From Azoarcus sp. KH32C (lineage in GTDB: Bacteria > Pseudomonadota > Gammaproteobacteria > Burkholderiales > Rhodocyclaceae), in the NCBI RefSeq assembly GCF_000349945.1, contig NC_020516.1, positions 2,418,001 to 2,482,000 on the forward strand: a DNA stretch of 64,000 bases, written 5' to 3'. The position numbers and the translations under genes are program-made. The notes beneath the pieces are model-generated. The model was not told the DNA's origin and ran no database searches. It saw only the letters and a list, made by a program, of their open reading frames with translations. Below are positions 56,501 to 64,000 of the stretch, one piece after another. Each line of letters opens with the position of its first letter. Position 1 is the stretch's first letter.

Positions 56501-56580
56501 GTCGAACAGGGCAAGCACGACGAGCTCGTCGAGCGCCGCGGCATGTATTACCAACTGGTGCAGAAGCAGCTGGCGGCGGC

Positions 56581-56584
<4 letters not shown>
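53525..56584 (+). CDS. CNB-CNB-C39-ABC peptide exporter and leader peptidase
   Basis: This 1019-residue fusion has two cyclic-nucleotide-binding-like domains (about 15-130 and 150-265), a C39 peptidase (about 300-430), a membrane domain (about 450-720) and an ABC ATPase. The C39 triad is complete: C317 (MDCGAACLAMI), H390 (YHYIVVYG) and D406 (VADPALG), so it should cut GG leaders. Walker A is GRSGSGKTT (813-821), signature LSGGQIQRL from 917. Both CNB domains lack the arginine of the phosphate-binding cassette (HEFSARA and QMASAIAT), so they probably do not bind ordinary cAMP. The seven GG peptides are the obvious substrates. CNB-C39-ABC fusions are known in NHLM-type bacteriocin systems, but no modification genes occur here. 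Confidence 0.93.
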
Positions 56585-57870
<1,286 letters not shown>

Positions 57871-57874
57871 GGAG

Positions 57875-58642
57875 TCACAGACCCGGATTCAAAACCGTCA
57901 TGTCGGAGCAGTCGGGGTCTTCCGCGCGCACCACCACGGCTGTGATGTTGTCGCGTCCGCCGCTTTTCAGCGCGAGCTTGATCAGCATCTCCGCCGCCGT
58001 GCCGCAGTCGCTGCGCAGCAGCACGTTCGCAATGTCCTGCTCGCTCACCTGGTTGGTCAGCCCGTCGCTGCATAGCAGGAAAATGTCGCCGTCGCCGACC
58101 GTCACCGTCCCCTCGTCGAGCTCCAGCGTATCGAGTCCGCCCACCGCACGGGTGATCAGGTTGTGACCCGGCTGCGCCGCTTCCGCGTCCTGCGAATGAT
58201 CGCGCCAGCGGAATTGCTCGGCCTGGCTGTGATCGTGCGTGAGCAGCGTGAGGCGGCCGTGGCGGAGGAGATAGAGGCGGCTGTCGCCGGCCCACAGGTA
58301 GCTGCAGGAACGCGCCCGGGCGGTGAGCACGACCACGGTGCTGCCGATGATATTGACGTCGCGCAACAGCGCTTCGCCGCGAAGCCGGCGATTGACGTCC
58401 TTCAGCTGGTCGCGCGCGGCGGTGACCAGCTCCGGAAGACCGGCCTGCGGATCGATGCTGTCGAGCGCCGACACCACCATCGCGCTCGCGAGATCGCCGG
58501 CCTCATGCCCGCCCATGCCGTCGGCGACCGCCCACAGCGCACGCTCGGGCCGGTCGAGAAAGGCGTCCTCGTTGATCTCGCGCACGAGTCCGACATGGCA
58601 ACGTGCGGCCGAGGTCCAGCGAATCTGATTTGCACTGGTCAC
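57875..58642 (-). CDS. PP2C-type Ser/Thr protein phosphatase
   Basis: This 255-residue PPM phosphatase has all main metal-binding motifs: VREINEDAFLD, VADGMGGHEAGD, LLCSDGLTNQV and GGRDNITAVVV. It is cytoplasmic, with no membrane helix. It is expected to reverse the threonine phosphorylation made by the kinase at 41.8 kb. It is the last gene of peptide operon 2, so phosphatase and peptides are induced together, which suggests negative feedback. GTG 58642 follows GGAGGGAG. Its stop lies 4 bases from that of the convergent activator gene. Confidence 0.93.
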   Translation of the reverse strand: MTSANQIRWTSAARCHVGLVREINEDAFLDRPERALWAVADGMGGHEAGDLASAMVVSALDSIDPQAGLPELVTAARDQLKDVNRRLRGEALLRDVNIIGSTVVVLTARARSCSYLWAGDSRLYLLRHGRLTLLTHDHSQAEQFRWRDHSQDAEAAQPGHNLITRAVGGLDTLELDEGTVTVGDGDIFLLCSDGLTNQVSEQDIANVLLRSDCGTAAEMLIKLALKSGGRDNITAVVVRAEDPDCSDMTVLNPGL

Positions 58643-58720
58643 GGGGCTCCCTCCGAACGTGACCTGACGTTCCGCGGCGGGCCCGGCAGTGCCATGCCGC
58701 GCCCCGGAGCGCCGGCCGGA

Positions 58721-59008
58721 CTACTGCTGCTTCAGCGCACCGCCGGTGGCATCGACGCCGACGCCGATCGTCGAGTTGGCGGCAGTGTTCGTAACGTCGA
58801 TGACCTGGAACTGGTTGACCATCTGGTCGGCGAAGAAGTTGTTGTTGATCTGGTAGAAGTTGATCGACGGCCCGAAGCTCGGGCGTGCTTCGACGAACGG
58901 GCGGATCCAGCCGAACACCCACGGCGCGCCGCCGCCCTTGATGGCGGCCAAGGCCTTGCGGTCCAGTGCACTGTCCATAGGGAGGTCGTGGATGGCGATC
59001 GTGGGCAT
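58721..59008 (-). CDS. Double-glycine leader peptide 7
   Basis: This 95-residue precursor has leader MPTIAIHDLPMDSALDRKAL... ending AAIKGG at residue 26. The mature part of 69 residues (GAPWVFGWIRPFVEARPSFG... INFYQINNNFFADQMVNQFQV... GGALKQQ) is unrelated to peptides 1-4 except for the Asn/Gln-rich character. It has no cysteine. A GGGAGA site precedes ATG. It lies 43 bases after peptide 6 and 78 bases before the phosphatase gene in operon order. Confidence 0.82.
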   Translation of the reverse strand: MPTIAIHDLPMDSALDRKALAAIKGGGAPWVFGWIRPFVEARPSFGPSINFYQINNNFFADQMVNQFQVIDVTNTAANSTIGVGVDATGGALKQQ

Positions 59009-59051
59009 GATGGGTCTCCCGTGATTCTGTGGCGGAGGGATGCGCGAACGC

Positions 59052-59240
59052 TTATTTGAACAGCGTGCTCATCACCGGAGGGCGCTTTGCGGCCTGCGGC
59101 GCGATCCGCAAGTCGCGCGGCAAGGCGCGGACCGTGACACCAGGGCGCCCGCGCAGACGGGCGCCGCCCGTGATCGCCTGCATCGCCTGGCGGTCGAGAT
59201 CCATGTTTTCGGGCAAATCCTTGATGACGATAGTGGCCAT
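59052..59240 (-). CDS. Double-glycine leader peptide 6 (short, basic)
   Basis: This 62-residue precursor has the same leader type (MATIVIKDLP, DLDRQAM, ITGG at 25-26) but a short mature part of 36 residues, strongly basic (ARLRGRPGVTVRALPRDLRI, ending STLFK). This is the member most like a cationic antimicrobial peptide. It has no cysteine. An AGGA site lies ahead of ATG. It could also be a truncated relative of the longer members, but the leader and ribosome site are intact. Confidence 0.78.
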   Translation of the reverse strand: MATIVIKDLPENMDLDRQAMQAITGGARLRGRPGVTVRALPRDLRIAPQAAKRPPVMSTLFK

Positions 59241-59349
59241 GGCGGGTTCCTGACGGGTTGTGGGGTTGGAGGGGAATCGTCGAACGATTCAGTATAGGTC
59301 ACCGGCTCGGCACCCCCTGACGGCTCGGCGCGGTCTGCGTGAGCAGGGG

Positions 59350-59370
59350 AGGGAGGCCGCCGGCCTCCCT
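59350..59370 (-). promoter_or_regulatory. Perfect hairpin after peptide gene 5
   Basis: AGGGAGGCC pairs with GGCCTCCCT around a 3-base GCC loop, directly after the stop of peptide gene 5 on the - strand. No T-run follows, so it is more likely an RNA-stability or partial-termination element within operon 2 that would favour peptides 4 and 5 over the later genes. Confidence 0.6.
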
Positions 59371-59373
59371 GTC

Positions 59374-59640
59374 CTACACCGTGATGCCCGCATTCACCGA
59401 TTGCATCGGGTTCAGGCCCAGTTCGAGGCCGAAATCGGCTCCGATCACACCGATGTTGTTCAGTGCGTTGACCTGGATGCTCTGCAGTTGCGCGATCGTC
59501 TGGTTGATGCCGACATTGACCGACACGTTTGCGAAGGGAAGGGCAGCGACAGGGCCCAGCGCGCCTCCACGAACGGCAGCCATTGCGCCTTCGTCGAGTT
59601 CCTTTTCCAGGGCCAGATCGCTGATCATGATTGACGACAT
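59374..59640 (-). CDS. Double-glycine leader peptide 5
   Basis: This 88-residue precursor has a 26-residue leader (MSSIMISDLALEKELDEG... MAAVRGG) and a 62-residue mature part rich in Asn, Gln, Val and Ile with spaced hydrophobics (NVSVNVGINQTIAQLQSI, VNALNNIGVIGADFG, NAGITV). It has no cysteine. ATG 59640 follows GAGGAG. A longer in-frame start would destroy the leader pattern. It lies 66 bases after peptide 4. Confidence 0.83.
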   Translation of the reverse strand: MSSIMISDLALEKELDEGAMAAVRGGALGPVAALPFANVSVNVGINQTIAQLQSIQVNALNNIGVIGADFGLELGLNPMQSVNAGITV

Positions 59641-59706
59641 GGTATTGCTCCTCGGTTGGTGTTCAATGGGCGGAGGCCGCCTGGCCTCCACCCGATCCGG
59701 TCACGT

Positions 59707-59994
59707 TCAGAAATTGACGTGGTTCGAGATGTCGGCGTTCTGTGTCGCGGTCACCGGCACCGACGGCGAGGCGAAGCCGCCCAGCACTGCGACGTTGTTG
59801 CCGACGTTCGTCGCCACGCTCTGGCCCTGATTGATCTGCTGCAGGGCGTCGAAGGACGAGTTCTTCGTGGAGGCGTCGACATAGCCGCCCCAGTAGTAGG
59901 GGAAGCCGTACAGCATGCCGCCGCGCACTTCGGCCATCGCCTTGCGGCCCAGTTCTTCGGTCATCGGCAGGTCATTGATCATCAGGGTGTTCAT
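59707..59994 (-). CDS. Double-glycine leader peptide 4
   Basis: This 95-residue precursor is a close relative of peptides 1-3: leader MNTLMINDLPMTEELGRK... ending AEVRGG, mature part of 69 residues starting MLYGFPYYWGGYVDAS and ending ATQNADISNHVNF. It is the first gene of operon 2, behind the second copy of the sigma54 promoter, with AAGGAGAACTACC as ribosome site, nearly the same as peptide 1. This mirrors the layout of operon 1 and shows that the two operons derive from one ancestor. It has no cysteine. Confidence 0.85.
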   Translation of the reverse strand: MNTLMINDLPMTEELGRKAMAEVRGGMLYGFPYYWGGYVDASTKNSSFDALQQINQGQSVATNVGNNVAVLGGFASPSVPVTATQNADISNHVNF

Positions 59995-60037
59995 GGTAGT
60001 TCTCCTTGGGTTCAACTCTGGTTGGGTGGTGTTGCTT

Positions 60038-60057
60038 CGAGCATTTTCGCTTGCTCG
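60038..60057 (-). promoter_or_regulatory. 5'-terminal stem-loop of peptide operon 2 leader
   Basis: On the - strand CGAGCA (60057-60052) pairs with TGCTCG (60043-60038) around AGCGAAAA, at the predicted transcript start. The right arm and GCGAAA loop are shared with operon 1 (44233-44255), while the left arm differs but keeps pairing. Confidence 0.55.
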
Positions 60058-60067
60058 CTTCTCCTAT

Positions 60068-60084
60068 CGCAGAGACCGTGCCAG
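60068..60084 (-). promoter_or_regulatory. Sigma54 promoter of peptide operon 2
   Basis: Read on the - strand from 60084, CTGGCACGGTCTCTGCG is identical to the promoter at 44207, and identity extends to 22 bases (60084-60063). The GG and GC are 10 bases apart. The predicted start is near 60057, leaving about 63 bases of leader before peptide 4. Confidence 0.85.
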
Positions 60085-60220
60085 GATTTCCGGTGCGCTC
60101 GCTAAAATTGATAAACTATTGAAAAATAAATAGAAAAACATTTTTAGATTCTCACCCAGCCTGATCGGCACCACTGACTGGGACGAAACGGGTGGGCGAG
60201 GGCAAACAGCTCGCGCAAGC

Positions 60221-60243
60221 GGTGTTGGGTCGGCCGCAACACC
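60221..60243 (-). promoter_or_regulatory. Candidate upstream activator site of peptide operon 2
   Basis: On the - strand GGTGTTG-N9-CAACACC is a perfect inverted repeat (9 bases per arm when flanks are counted, 60219-60245), 139 bases before the GG of the promoter. It matches the site at 44047 in half site, spacer and distance. The remaining DNA between peptide 4 and the TIR gene (59995-60314) is AT-rich at 60105-60155 and shows no gene. The divergent TIR promoter must also lie here. Confidence 0.6.
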
Positions 60244-60314
60244 GCGCTCCCGGCAGTCCCCGCAATGTGGTCTATCGTGATCACATGGGCACGTGACCGT
60301 GCGGGGAGAAGCCG

Positions 60315-62495
60315 ATGAGCCAAAGCACGCATGTCTTCATCAGCTACAGCCACGAGGACGAAGCCTGGTGCGAAGCCCTCGCCAAGCACCTGGGCAGCCT
60401 GCAGGACCCGTTCGGGGTCTCCGTCTGGGTCGATCGCCACCGGATTCGCGCAGGCAAGGCGTGGCTAAAGGAGATCGAAGACGCGCTCGCCGCGGCAGAC
60501 CTCGCGATCCTGCTGATCAGCAAGGATTTCCTCGACTCCGACTTCATCCGCAATACCGAACTGCCGAAACTGCTCGCGCGGCGCCAGCACGGATTGCCCG
60601 TCATCCCCATTCTCGTCATGCCTTGCGGCTGGAAGACGATCGGCTGGCTGCAGTCACACGAGGTCCGGCCGCGTGGCGATCGCGCGCTGGCGGAATTCGG
60701 CGGAGTGAATTCGGTTGCGGTCAATCGACAGTTCGGCGACCTGATGGACGAGATCGCCGTCATCCTGAAGGAGGCTGCGAGCTCCGCGGCCGTCGTCGAG
60801 ACGGTGACGGCGAACGGCGCCGCAAAGACCGCCTCGAAGGACCCGCACGTGGAGACCGCCGCGGCGCTCCTGTCCGACGTCCTGCTGCAGCAAGTGAGGG
60901 AGGGCGAGCGCGCGGCATTCGCTGCACAGATCGTCGAGCGGCTCGGGAGTTTTTGCGGGCTGTCGGGCGAGGCCCTGTTCAACGCCGTGTGCCTCTTCGT
61001 CGAGTACCAGCTCTTGCGCTCCGATGAGCCGACCTCGCCGCAAGCGCTGCAAGCGACGCTGGACGGCCTCGACGACAGCGAAACGGCCCGCCGGCTCGCC
61101 GCCGAGCTCAAGCGCGGCGCGAAGACCGGCGACTTCGCCTCTAGCCTCATCGACGTCAATTCCCTGTTCTTCATGCTCGCGCGCGAACGCGAGGCGCTGT
61201 GGGAGTGCTATTTCGGGAACCGCGAACGCCTTGGACACGAGCCGCTCGCGACGCTCGCCCGAATTCGTGTGAAGCTCGGCTTCGTCGCCCCGCAGTTCCT
61301 CGTCGCAGGGCTGCTGTCGCACTTCGACGACGACTGGCGGCCGGTGCTCAACGCCTACCAGCACTCGATCCCCAATCCGAAAATCCGCTCCGGCACCTTC
61401 GAAAGCCTGCAGGCCTCGCAATGGAACTGCTGGCTGGTCTGGGGCCCCAGCATCCCGATCTGCCGTTGCGCGCAGTGGGAAGGCAAGTTCGCCTACCAGT
61501 ACGGCTACGGCGACGAGAACAACTCCCTGCCGCTCGTCGAACTCGAATCCGATACGGGCGGCTGCCCGCTAACCCTCGACCCCCTCGTCGCCGGGCTCGG
61601 CCTGCAGGGGCGCAGCGCCAAGCTCATGCAGATCACCGGGCGACTGCGCTGGGGCCCGCAATTCCTCGGCCAGGAGGGCGCCGACGACGACGGCGAAGTG
61701 CCGGACGAAAGCGGGGAGCTCGACATCGTCGAGGAACTCGACCGCGACGACGTCGAGGACGACCGGCAGTCGCGCAAGTATCCGATGGCCCCGGCGCAGG
61801 CGAGCCTGTGGTGCGGGGACGGCCCGGGGCACGCCCATCATTCCGACGGTCTCGTGTTGCAGCTCGAACAGGTCGACCGGGAGGTCGACGAGCCGCGCGT
61901 CTATTTTTCGGCCTACCTGTGGATGATGTTCCTCGTGACGGTGTCGATACCCGATCCCGCCGACCCCTCCGTCGGCCCGCAGCTGCTGCGCCACAAGCAC
62001 TATCCGCCCTGGCCCGAAAAGCCCGCGCAACGCGTCCGCGTGCGCGATGCACGTCTGTGGGAAGAGCTGCTGCCGGTGTTCGTCCACGCCAATATCGCCG
62101 ACCCTGCAGCGCTCCATTTCCAGCGTCGCACACTGGTCGAGAATGCTTTGCAGCTGCTGCGACAGCTCTGGGAACGACGCGACGAATGCTTCGACCCGGA
62201 GGACGTCGCAAAGGGCATCCGCTTCCATCTCGTCTGCAGCTCGGACTACTCGGGCTGCGACTGCGAAGTGCGCTACCCCTCGGGCGAACCGCTGCCCGGC
62301 CTGCTGAAGGCGCGTCTTGCGGCCGAGACGGACCGGGATTTTGCCGCAGCCATCGCCGTCCCGGACAAGGCAGAAAACCCCGCCAGCCGTCCCTGGGGCC
62401 TGGCCGGCTACTACTCGTCCTGCCATCTGCCCGAGCTGGTCGCCGACTATTTCAACTACATCGACGAAGTCCAGCAGCAGAAAACGAGGCGCTGA
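60315..62495 (+). CDS. TIR-domain protein with large unrecognised C-terminal region
   Basis: This 726-residue protein has an N-terminal TIR domain (about 5-150: THVFISYSHEDEAW, VWVDRHRIRAGKAW, AILLISKDFLDSDFI). E82 in NTELPKLL sits where the catalytic glutamate of NAD-cleaving TIR domains is found. A helical middle follows (about 150-340), and then a domain not recognised by me with QWNCWLVWGPSIPIC, DGPGHAHHSDGLVL and an acidic linker (DDDGEVPDESGELD). It might be a NAD-depleting defence effector or a TIR-type scaffold. It overlaps no peptide gene but starts 231 bases from their promoter on the other strand. GGGGAGAAGCCG precedes ATG. The GNAT gene follows with a one-base gap. Confidence 0.8.
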   Translation: MSQSTHVFISYSHEDEAWCEALAKHLGSLQDPFGVSVWVDRHRIRAGKAWLKEIEDALAAADLAILLISKDFLDSDFIRNTELPKLLARRQHGLPVIPILVMPCGWKTIGWLQSHEVRPRGDRALAEFGGVNSVAVNRQFGDLMDEIAVILKEAASSAAVVETVTANGAAKTASKDPHVETAAALLSDVLLQQVREGERAAFAAQIVERLGSFCGLSGEALFNAVCLFVEYQLLRSDEPTSPQALQATLDGLDDSETARRLAAELKRGAKTGDFASSLIDVNSLFFMLAREREALWECYFGNRERLGHEPLATLARIRVKLGFVAPQFLVAGLLSHFDDDWRPVLNAYQHSIPNPKIRSGTFESLQASQWNCWLVWGPSIPICRCAQWEGKFAYQYGYGDENNSLPLVELESDTGGCPLTLDPLVAGLGLQGRSAKLMQITGRLRWGPQFLGQEGADDDGEVPDESGELDIVEELDRDDVEDDRQSRKYPMAPAQASLWCGDGPGHAHHSDGLVLQLEQVDREVDEPRVYFSAYLWMMFLVTVSIPDPADPSVGPQLLRHKHYPPWPEKPAQRVRVRDARLWEELLPVFVHANIADPAALHFQRRTLVENALQLLRQLWERRDECFDPEDVAKGIRFHLVCSSDYSGCDCEVRYPSGEPLPGLLKARLAAETDRDFAAAIAVPDKAENPASRPWGLAGYYSSCHLPELVADYFNYIDEVQQQKTRR

Positions 62496-62496
62496 C

Positions 62497-63954
62497 GTGG
62501 CGCGCCGTCCCGCCGGCCTGCGCTTTCGCGAAATCGACGCCTCGCGCGCCGGCCTTGCTGCACTCACGCGCTTCTACCGCGACAACTACGTGCGCGAATT
62601 CCCGGATCCCGACGAGCGCGAATCCCTCGCCAACATGCGCCGCTACCTGCGCCTGAAGGACGAGGGCTGGTACGGCCAGAACAACTATCACATCGTGATC
62701 GCCGAAGTGGAGGGAGCGGCGGTCGGCGGCATCGTTTTCGACTATCTCGCGGCCCCTAATGCCGGCGTCGTCGAATTCGTGTTCGTCGACGCTGCGCAGC
62801 GACGCGCCGGAATCGGCCGCGCGCTGCTCGACGAAGCGCTGCGGATATTGCGCACCGACGCCCGGGAGCGCTGCGGAAAGCGGCTCGCGGCGGTCGTTGC
62901 CGAAATGAACGATCCCTTCGTGCGCCCGCCGACGCCGGACAACCTCGATCCCTTTCGGCGTGCGGAGCTGTGGGGACGATGGGGCTTCGGCGTGCTCCGC
63001 TTCCCCTATGTCCAGCCCGCCCTGTCGGCCGGGCAGGCGCCGGTCGGCTGCCTGTTGCTGATCGCGCGCCTCTTTCGTCCCGTCCCGAAGACCGGCGTAT
63101 CCGCCGCGTGGGTGGAGCTCGTCGTCGCCGAATACCTCCGCTGGGCCATGCGCATCGACCAACCGGAGCGGGACACAAGCTTTCGCGACATGGCCGCCTT
63201 TCTGACGCGGCAGCGTCGTATCGCCTGGCAGCCGTTGCAGCATTACGTCGGTCATGATGCCGTGCGCGATTTCGTCATCGAGGAGATCGGCGAGCGCGGC
63301 CAGGCATTCGACGAAGCCCTGGCATTGCTCCGCGACGTCTTCCCATTCCCCGAACGCATCGTGCCGCCTGAGCAATTCGAGCATGCCCTCGCCAATGCGC
63401 GAGCGGGCGGGCCGCGCTATCACTTGTGGGCCTTGCGTGCTGCGGACGGGGGCAAGATCGCGGGGATGGCGAGCTTCTTCACGCTGCCCTCTGCCGGCTT
63501 CGGTGGCTACATCGCACTCGGGGAGTCGATGCGAGGATGCGGCCTGCTTCACCTTGTCATGTCGCGCATCGAAAAACGGATGATGCGCGACGGGACGCGC
63601 GCCGAGGGATGGTTCATTGAATGTGGCGACGATTCGGCCCCGGTCTTCCTTCGAGCCGGCTTCAGGGAGGTACCCCTGAAATATCGCTCGCCGGTGTGTG
63701 GCGCTGGCCCCTCGCATCAGCCCGGCGAACGTCTTCATCTACTTTATAAGCGTTTTGGCATGACGACTGAGCGGGTGTGCATCACGAGACCTCAGCTGCT
63801 TGCGGCATTGTCCGAGATTCTGCGCGATGTCTACGGCATTCCCGAGCCGCACGTGCATCCTTGCTATCGGATCGCGGAGAAAAGCTTGCCGCGACGCTCA
63901 TCTGCGGTGGTGTCATTGCGCGCTGCCTCGGATCTGGAACCGATTTCCAGCTGA
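62497..63954 (+). CDS. Tandem GNAT-domain protein paired with the TIR gene
   Basis: This 485-residue protein has an N-terminal GNAT domain (about 5-150: NYHIVIAEVEGAAVGGIVF, FVDAAQRRAGIGRALLDEAL as acetyl-CoA loop) and a C-terminal second GNAT-like half (about 300-430: GGKIAGMASFFTLPSAGFGG, FIECGDDSAPVFLRAGF) in which the Q/R-x-x-G-x-G/A loop is degraded (GESMRGCGLLHLVM). Start GTG 62497, one base after the TIR stop, with GAGG inside the TIR gene, shows tight coupling. An acceptor is not evident. The pair could be a toxin-like effector with modifier, or a small-molecule acetylation unit. Confidence 0.78.
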   Translation: MARRPAGLRFREIDASRAGLAALTRFYRDNYVREFPDPDERESLANMRRYLRLKDEGWYGQNNYHIVIAEVEGAAVGGIVFDYLAAPNAGVVEFVFVDAAQRRAGIGRALLDEALRILRTDARERCGKRLAAVVAEMNDPFVRPPTPDNLDPFRRAELWGRWGFGVLRFPYVQPALSAGQAPVGCLLLIARLFRPVPKTGVSAAWVELVVAEYLRWAMRIDQPERDTSFRDMAAFLTRQRRIAWQPLQHYVGHDAVRDFVIEEIGERGQAFDEALALLRDVFPFPERIVPPEQFEHALANARAGGPRYHLWALRAADGGKIAGMASFFTLPSAGFGGYIALGESMRGCGLLHLVMSRIEKRMMRDGTRAEGWFIECGDDSAPVFLRAGFREVPLKYRSPVCGAGPSHQPGERLHLLYKRFGMTTERVCITRPQLLAALSEILRDVYGIPEPHVHPCYRIAEKSLPRRSSAVVSLRAASDLEPISS

Positions 63955-64000
63955 CCCGTCATTCAAATCCACACCCCAAGCAGGGGTAATACCTGACAAA

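Noticed and set aside
53450..56554. Open frame of 1034 codons on the - strand opposite the exporter
   Set aside because: High-GC antisense shadow. The composition is Arg/His/Asp/Leu-rich with no domain, and the + strand frame has a complete C39-ABC protein.

Overview
The window looks like chromosome of a high-GC denitrifying betaproteobacterium of the Aromatoleum/Azoarcus/Thauera group (Rhodocyclales). The main reason is a nearly complete bzd-type anaerobic benzoate operon in the gene order I know from Azoarcus sp. CIB (bzdNOPQMSTUVWXYZA). No tRNA, rRNA, CRISPR array or insertion sequence was seen.

Region 1 (1-17.2 kb, + strand) is anaerobic benzoate catabolism. It starts inside bzdO and holds the two ATPase subunits of benzoyl-CoA reductase (bzdP, bzdQ), ferredoxin bzdM, accessory genes bzdS/T/U, the large NAD(P)H:ferredoxin-oxidoreductase-like bzdV, an unnamed 60-residue Zn-ribbon protein, the upper-pathway enzymes bzdW/X/Y, bzdZ and benzoate-CoA ligase bzdA. 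A five-gene LIV-type (branched-chain amino acid family) ABC importer, probably for the aromatic acid, follows directly.

Region 2 (17.3-26.9 kb) holds a giant 2765-residue RTX/VCBS surface protein on the - strand, built around fourteen almost identical 300-bp repeats, plus a PilZ protein and an atypical NarL-type regulator. Region 3 (26.9-35.8 kb) is a TetR-controlled operon for CoA activation and beta-oxidation of an aryl-alkanoic or aryl-acrylic acid: solute-binding protein, ligase, crotonase, thiolase, SDR and acyl-CoA dehydrogenase. Region 4 (35.8-40.4 kb) holds nudC, a secreted charged protein, an aromatic-sensor sigma54 activator with a damaged GAFTGA loop, and two tandem DUF4399 proteins.

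Region 5 (40.7-60.3 kb) is the most interesting part: an apparently undescribed, phospho-signalling-controlled double-glycine peptide export system. It encodes seven small proteins with one shared 26-27-residue GG leader. Three lie ahead of the export genes and four lie beyond them on the opposite strand. With them are a NodT/TolC outer-membrane protein, an HlyD adaptor, a PpiC isomerase, and an exporter fusing two cyclic-nucleotide-binding-like domains, an intact C39 leader peptidase and an ABC module. Control genes are a Ser/Thr kinase, a PP2C phosphatase, a double-FHA membrane protein, an FHA-GAF-HD-GYP protein, an FGE-like pseudoenzyme and a sigma54 activator without receiver. The two peptide operons start from an identical sigma54 promoter, have a similar inverted repeat at nearly the same upstream distance (about 140 bp), and share a 5' stem-loop. 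Together these define a self-contained regulon.

Region 6 (60.3-64 kb) holds a TIR-domain protein with a large unrecognised C-terminal part and a tandem GNAT protein, divergent from the second peptide operon.
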